Position numbers and translations under genes: made by a program
NCBI GenBank assembly: GCA_021817045.1
Contig: JAKAWG010000040.1
Coordinates: 1 to 43,231 of the forward strand
Source: Acidobacteriota bacterium
Lineage (GTDB): Bacteria; Acidobacteriota; Terriglobia; UBA7540
DNA length: 43,231 bases
Direction of reading: 5' to 3'
Notes under the pieces: model-generated
The model's database searches: none
What the model saw: only the letters and a program-made list of their open reading frames with translations
What the model was told of the DNA's origin: nothing
Shown here: one piece after another, positions 39,180-43,231 of the stretch
How the letters are laid out: every line of letters begins with the position of its first letter
Numbering within the stretch: the first letter of the stretch is position 1

Positions 39180-41132
39180 ATGAAACAGCAGGAAGTCCAG
39201 ACAGGATTGTTGCGGCCCGAAGAATCCCCTTCGTGGGGAGGGTTGCCGGAACTCCAGCGCGGCCTGCGCGAGGCCGTGAACCGCGCCGCCCGTTACCTCC
39301 TTTCGCTTCAAGATGAAGCGGGTTACTGGATTGCGGAACTTGAAGCCGATACGACGCTCGAGTCCGACTACATCTTTTATCTTCATCTCCTGGGAAAGGC
39401 GGATGCTGACCGCATTGCGATGCTCGCCAACACGATCCGGCGCGAGCAGGCTGGCGACGGCGGCTGGAGCACCTACGCTGGCGGCCCATCGGAACTGAAT
39501 GCCACGATCAAGGCTTACTTCGCCTTGAAGCTTGCCGGCGATCCTCCCGACGCTCCGCACATGGCCGCGGCGCGCCAACGCGCACTCGAACTCGGAGGCC
39601 TGGAACGGACCAATTCCTACACGCGCTTTTACCTCGCGCTCGGGGGCAAGATCGGCTGGGATATGGTGCCCGCGATGCCTCCTGAGTTGATATCGCTGCC
39701 CCGCTGGTTTCCGTTGAACCTCTACGAAATGTCTTCGTGGACGCGCGGAATCGTTGTGCCGCTTACCATTCTTTACGCGCTCAAGCCCGCTTGGCGATTG
39801 CCGGAACGTGCGGGAGTGGACGAACTGTTCCGCGACTCCAAGAGAAAAGTTCCGGCCTTCCGCTTGGCTTCGCCGACGGTTAGTTGGCGCAATTTTTTTC
39901 TCCTTGCTGACCGTGTCTTTAGAATTTACGAATCGTTGGCCTGGAAGCCCTTGCGCAAACGCGCGCTGCGGCAGGCACGGGAATGGCTGCTCGAGCACCT
40001 CGAACGCAGTGACGGTCTAGGGGCGATTTACCCTGCCATGCTCAACGCCATCCTTGCTCTGGTAGCTCTCGGATATCCTCCCGATGATCCTCTCACTGCC
40101 CGAGAGCGTGGGTACCTCGCCGAATTCGAAATCGAGGAAGACGACACGATTCGCGTCCAGCCCTGCCTTCCGCCGGTGTGGGATACCGCCGTGGCGATGG
40201 TCTCGCTGCGGGAAGCCGGGGTGGCGGCAAGCCACCCCGCTCTGGTCCACGCCGGCCGCTGGCTTCTCACGAAGCAGATTCTGGGCGGCGGCGACTGGCA
40301 GTTCAAGAATCCAGGCACTGAGCCGGCAGGATGGGCTTTTGAGTTCCGTAACGATTTTTATCCCGACGTCGATGACACCGCCTTCGTGCTCATGGCTCTC
40401 GGCACCGTTGACTACCCGGACGCGCCGCGCATGAAGCGCGCCGTTCGCCGCGGAATTGATTGGCTGCTCAGCATGCAAAATCGTGACGGGGGTTGGGGCG
40501 CCTTTGACAAGGATAACGACTGTGCGCTTCTCACCCGCGTTCCTTTTGCGGACCATAATGCCATGATCGATCCTTCCACGGCGGACCTGACGGCGCGCGT
40601 GCTGGAATGCCTGGGACGCGCCGGCTATAAGTCGTCGCATCCAGCCATTGTGCGCGGAGTAGAATTCTTACGGCGTGATCAGACACCCGAGGGAGCGTGG
40701 TACGGGCGCTGGGGCGTCAATTACATATACGGAACCAGCGGAGTGCTCCGGGCCTTGGAAAGCTTGGGGCTCGAGAACGAAGCATTCGCCCAGCGGGGCG
40801 CCGCGTGGCTCCGATCGGTACAAAATCCGGACGGAGGCTTCGGCGAGTCGATCGCTTCCTACGACAATCGCTCGCTCAAGGCCAAGGGGGAGAGCACTGC
40901 GTCGCAGACAGCCTGGGGCTTGATCGGATTGCTGGCCGCCGGTTCGCCCACGGACCCTGCGGCTCGCCGCGCGGCCGAATACTTGCTCGCTCGGCAAAAC
41001 GCCGATGGTTCCTGGGATGAAGACCTGTGGACTGGTACGGGTTTCCCGTGCGTCTTTTACCTCAAGTATCATCTGTACCGAATCAGTTTTCCGCTTTACG
41101 CCCTCGCGAAATTCTATAACGTCACCCGATAA
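39180..41132 (+). CDS. shc: Squalene-hopene cyclase
   Basis: Cyclises squalene to hopene/diplopterol, a monotopic membrane enzyme. 650 aa from the ATG at 39180 (AAGGGAA upstream; GTG 39144 is an alternative). The catalytic acid motif is DVDD at about 396-399 (FYPDVDDTAFVLM). Several QW repeats are seen (GDGGWSTYAG, NRDGGWGAFD, EGAWYGRWG, PDGGFGES, ADGSWDE), as is a GTGFP segment near the end. It follows ispH, which supplies isoprenoid precursors. No hpn genes are in the window. Hopanoids stiffen the envelope. Confidence 0.95.
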   Translation: MKQQEVQTGLLRPEESPSWGGLPELQRGLREAVNRAARYLLSLQDEAGYWIAELEADTTLESDYIFYLHLLGKADADRIAMLANTIRREQAGDGGWSTYAGGPSELNATIKAYFALKLAGDPPDAPHMAAARQRALELGGLERTNSYTRFYLALGGKIGWDMVPAMPPELISLPRWFPLNLYEMSSWTRGIVVPLTILYALKPAWRLPERAGVDELFRDSKRKVPAFRLASPTVSWRNFFLLADRVFRIYESLAWKPLRKRALRQAREWLLEHLERSDGLGAIYPAMLNAILALVALGYPPDDPLTARERGYLAEFEIEEDDTIRVQPCLPPVWDTAVAMVSLREAGVAASHPALVHAGRWLLTKQILGGGDWQFKNPGTEPAGWAFEFRNDFYPDVDDTAFVLMALGTVDYPDAPRMKRAVRRGIDWLLSMQNRDGGWGAFDKDNDCALLTRVPFADHNAMIDPSTADLTARVLECLGRAGYKSSHPAIVRGVEFLRRDQTPEGAWYGRWGVNYIYGTSGVLRALESLGLENEAFAQRGAAWLRSVQNPDGGFGESIASYDNRSLKAKGESTASQTAWGLIGLLAAGSPTDPAARRAAEYLLARQNADGSWDEDLWTGTGFPCVFYLKYHLYRISFPLYALAKFYNVTR

Positions 41133-41772
41133 GATTCGGACAAGCCAAACGACATGCTGCCCGACGAACTCGCCAACGCTGCGTTCACTTCCGGCCGTTG
41201 TACGCAGGGCTAGCTTCAGCGCTCCAGATGCGATGACGACAGGCCTGATTTCGATCATAATTTTTCAGCGCCGACTATTTGTTTATGCGCGTGTTTTCAA
41301 TAACTTGTTGGCTTTACGCGTGCCTCGCTAGCCCTTATAAGTTGGTCATTCCAAAGGACGTATCTCATTTTCAACAGATATGCTCAGCTTTGTTCTCAGC
41401 TTTGTTCTGCCTAAGCAAATTTTAATGTTCTTTGTTTTCTTCGACTTGCTCGGCTTCCAAGCCCAATAAACAATCCGTTATCTCGCTCAAACTCCCTAGC
41501 CTACAGGCTTCTCTCAGGCCCGTAAAATTGAGCCTCGATTGACCCGTTTGAAGGGGATCGCTTAGCAGAATCGCTGTCGGGCAGGTTGGATTCGCGACGG
41601 ACATCGCACAGCTCCAGGCAATGAGTTCGCGAGGGGTCTGATCACTTAATAGTACACACGCCGCCGGGACCTGACAAGCTGGCCCACACACCTGCGGGAT
41701 CACAGAATGGGCATTGCGCAGCGCTTTGACTTTTTTGGGGGGGGCTATACAGTTTTCCCCAATCCGAGCTGA
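41133..41772. other. 640-bp gap without a convincing gene
   Basis: More AT-rich than its surroundings. It contains a perfect tandem 12-bp repeat TCAGCTTTGTTC (41384-41395 and 41396-41407), and a T6G8 homopolymer (41731-41744) lying between TTGAC and TATACA. A 93-codon frame on the minus strand (41703-41422) has no ribosome site or recognisable motif. It may be decayed sequence left by a former gene. Confidence 0.5.
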
Positions 41773-41787
41773 ATGGAGGTTCTCGCC

Positions 41788-42061
41788 ATGAACAAGCGTA
41801 ACGTAGCACTGGTTGTCTGTGGCTTGCTACTGCTTGCGGTCAGCGCCTGGGTACGGCTCAGAGCGCAGAGCTGCACCGGTGGCTACCAGAACTTCGGCAT
41901 TCTGCAGCAGTACTATTGCACCTACGGCGCCGTGCAGTGTCAGGGCAACGTCTGTGAGAGTGACCTGCGCTCCGTGCGGGGGCGGCCAGGGGTGGATAAC
42001 GTACTGCGTCGCTCAGTGTGACTCGTACCTTGGCCGCATTAACTGTGCTCGACCTCAATAG
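41788..42061 (+). pseudogene. Small Cys-rich secreted protein, frameshifted
   Basis: The ATG at 41788 encodes a signal peptide (VALVVCGLLLLAVSAWV) and a Cys-rich start (SCTGGYQNFGILQQYYC, then VQCQGNVCES). In this frame translation ends at 42021 with non-cysteine sequence. From about 41980 the next frame continues the pattern (GGQGWITYCVAQCDSYLGRINC, stop at 42061). Removing one base of GGGGG at 41978-41982 joins them into a 90-aa protein with seven cysteines. Either a real lesion or a homopolymer sequencing error. Confidence 0.5.
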
Positions 42062-42080
42062 CAAAAAGGAGGGTCAAGAT

Positions 42081-42824
42081 ATGCGGAAACGACTCTTATC
42101 CAGTTTCGTGGCCTTGCTGGGTGTGGTGGCCGTTGTCTACACCGTCGTCACCCAACCTGGCCGCGCCCAGATTCCGTCAGCGCGGATGCCGTGCTCCGCC
42201 ACGTTCATCCGCAGGTACTACGATGCCTCGGGGACTCTTCGCCGGACCTCGACGTACCTTGTTGCGACCCGTGCCGACGGCTCGTCCATGGTGATGCACC
42301 TAACGCGAGACGACCGCCCGGATCGGTGGAGCACCGTCACGAATCTGGCGGACGGAACCCAGGTCACGGTTGAGCCCGTCGGCCAATCGACAACCACCAA
42401 CGGGCTGAGCGACGCCGAACGGAGGATGATGTCGCTGCCCCCGACCTGCCCGGCACCAAGCGGCGGAGCCAAAACGACCCTGCTTGGTTGTCCGGTTGTT
42501 CTTGATCGTGAGCAGCATGTATTTGGAGCTAAGAAAATCGAGGAGCCGAGGTGGTTGGCACCCTCCCTCGGCTGCCTTTGCTTGGAGCGTTCCTATCAGA
42601 CGTTGGTAGGCGGAACGTTGGGGGGCAAAACAACGGAGACGGCCATTTCCGTTACCCTCGGCACTCCTGACCCGAGCCTCTTCAAAATCCCGGCTGGGTA
42701 CACGGAGCGCAGTCCCTCAGAGGCAATGGCCGAGAGGGCGCAAGTGCTGGGTCAGTCCTGCCCGTCCTGTGATGGCGCAAGGGAGGTTATTGACAAGGTC
42801 TGCGACTCTCGCCACAACTTCTGA
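42081..42824 (+). CDS. Secreted protein of unknown function, related to the 22.9-24 kb protein
   Basis: A 247-aa product from the ATG at 42081, preceded by AAAGGAGGG. The signal peptide is LLSSFVALLGVVAVVYTVV. The mature part has RRYYDASGTLRRTSTYLV, a central region with Cys residues (GCPVVL, LGCLCLERSYQ), and closes with DPSLFKIPAGYTERSPSE. The last motif and the D-x-S-G-x-x-R-R word match the exported protein at 22951-23994. The C-terminus has CPSC and further Cys. No function can be assigned. It directly follows the small Cys-rich gene and may be co-transcribed with it. Confidence 0.62.
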   Translation: MRKRLLSSFVALLGVVAVVYTVVTQPGRAQIPSARMPCSATFIRRYYDASGTLRRTSTYLVATRADGSSMVMHLTRDDRPDRWSTVTNLADGTQVTVEPVGQSTTTNGLSDAERRMMSLPPTCPAPSGGAKTTLLGCPVVLDREQHVFGAKKIEEPRWLAPSLGCLCLERSYQTLVGGTLGGKTTETAISVTLGTPDPSLFKIPAGYTERSPSEAMAERAQVLGQSCPSCDGAREVIDKVCDSRHNF

Positions 42825-42911
42825 AGGTGAGAGCCGCCGCCGGCGGAGCCGGGCGGCTTTATGCCGCCATTTGGCGGTGTAATCTGGATTATTCGCGAAG
42901 CGATGGTTTTT

Positions 42912-42945
42912 TCAGGAGGGCGGGGTTGAAACCCCGCCCTCCTGA
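42912..42945. repeat. Perfect 16-bp palindromic hairpin
   Basis: TCAGGAGGGCGGGGTT - GA - AACCCCGCCCTCCTGA, with TTTT upstream and TTTGCTT downstream. Could act as a terminator for the 42.1-42.8 kb gene or belong to a dispersed repeat family. Confidence 0.75.
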
Positions 42946-43009
42946 TTTGCTTGCACGGTTCATGAAGGATCCGGCCTAAAGAGTCTGTGTGACAACTGAG
43001 CCCATGATT

Positions 43010-43052
43010 GTCATCCCGACGCCGAGCCCGCGCGAGGCGGAGGAATCTGCTT
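43010..43052 (+). repeat. Dispersed palindromic repeat, partial copy 2
   Basis: GTCATCCCGA (43010-43019) and GGAGGAATCTGCT (43039-43051) match the left arms of the element at 17298-17407 in the same order and spacing class. The right arms are missing. Confidence 0.6.
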
Positions 43053-43231
43053 TTCCGGCGCTCAGGGCAGGCTCTGCGAAGGGGCTCACGATAAACTTCG
43101 CGAAGGTGGGCTAACGACCAGATCATGAGCGAAATTTCCTGATGAAAATGGGTGACACTCCAAAGCCTAGGTTCCGGGAAGGAACCGAAAGGGGTGTTAG
43201 CGATGGAAGGCAACGAGGGAGTTGAGAGGAG

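Larger units (their letters stand above)
42825..43231. other. Right-end non-coding region with repeats
   Basis: No confident gene is seen. It holds GC-rich short hairpins (CCGCC-ATTT-GGCGG at about 42870), the long perfect hairpin at 42912-42945 and a partial dispersed repeat at 43010-43052. An ATG at 43203 with GGGG upstream could be the start of a gene continuing beyond the window, but only nine codons are visible. Confidence 0.5.

Noticed and set aside
41422..41703. 93-codon frame on the minus strand, GTG start
   Set aside because: No ribosome site, no recognisable motif, in an AT-rich gap; kept only as a note on the gap.
42752..43213. 153-codon frame on the minus strand
   Set aside because: It runs through the perfect hairpin and the dispersed repeat and overlaps the end of the 42.1-42.8 kb gene; composition is repeat-derived and there is no domain-like sequence.
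43203..43231. Possible start of a gene at the right edge
   Set aside because: Only nine codons are visible after a plausible GGGG site; not enough to call.
1..43231. CRISPR arrays or rRNA genes
   Set aside because: No regularly spaced direct repeats and no rRNA sequence are visible.

Overview
The window looks like chromosomal DNA of a soil-type Acidobacteriota bacterium. I infer this from the mix of families, without any database search: a BBP2-type porin next to glnA, a secreted SpoIVB-peptidase (S55) protein in a genome showing no sporulation genes here, a DUF5818-type secreted protein, paired ECF sigma/anti-sigma genes, PilZ proteins, squalene-hopene cyclase and many large secreted proteins. 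Base composition is moderately GC-rich, with a visibly more AT-rich island at about 28.7-31.9 kb and an AT-richer gap at about 41.1-41.8 kb.

Layout. 1-1.8 kb: glnA (cut by the window edge) and an outer-membrane porin, leftward. 2.1-8.8 kb: rightward envelope genes (S55 protein, secreted beta-propeller), then an ECF sigma / zinc-finger anti-sigma / DUF4097-like set. 8.9-14.1 kb: housekeeping and metabolic genes (aroK, HAD phosphatase, pterin carbinolamine dehydratase, CcsA/HemX-like membrane protein, scpB, rluB-type pseudouridine synthase, doxX-like). 14.3-17.3 kb: the classic cluster of SRP RNA (ffs), dnaX, ybaB/ebfC and recR. 17.5-25.4 kb: M61 aminopeptidase, an AhpD-like gene interrupted by an in-frame UGA, PpiD-type isomerase, methyltransferase, a secreted protein and a second ECF sigma/anti-sigma pair. 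25.7-32.9 kb: two related PilZ genes separated by an IS1-family transposon. 32.9-38.1 kb: aminotransferase, frameshifted DUF72 gene, a dienelactone hydrolase remnant, M23 peptidase, DUF5818-like protein and an intact dienelactone hydrolase. 38.2-41.1 kb: ispH and squalene-hopene cyclase, which supply and cyclise isoprenoids for hopanoids. 41.8-42.8 kb: small secreted proteins. The right end holds dispersed palindromic repeats.

Two things stand out. First, the AhpD-like gene at 19440-19964 (minus) has UGA exactly where the second redox cysteine of CxxC should be. A perfect 7-bp stem-loop with G in its apical loop follows 13 nt later, so the gene reads as a CxxU selenoprotein. Second, a compact mobile element of about 3.2 kb (28696-31908) has 22-bp near-perfect terminal inverted repeats. 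It carries an IS1-family transposase, a RelE/HigB-like toxin with an Xre antitoxin and an unknown third gene, palindromic operators, a tRNA-Asn, a tRNA-like sequence and further structured non-coding DNA. I do not recognise this cargo combination.

Several genes appear broken or decaying: the DUF72 gene has one frameshift, a 5' fragment of a dienelactone hydrolase lies 2.3 kb from an intact relative, and a cysteine-rich secreted protein is frameshifted near a G5 run.
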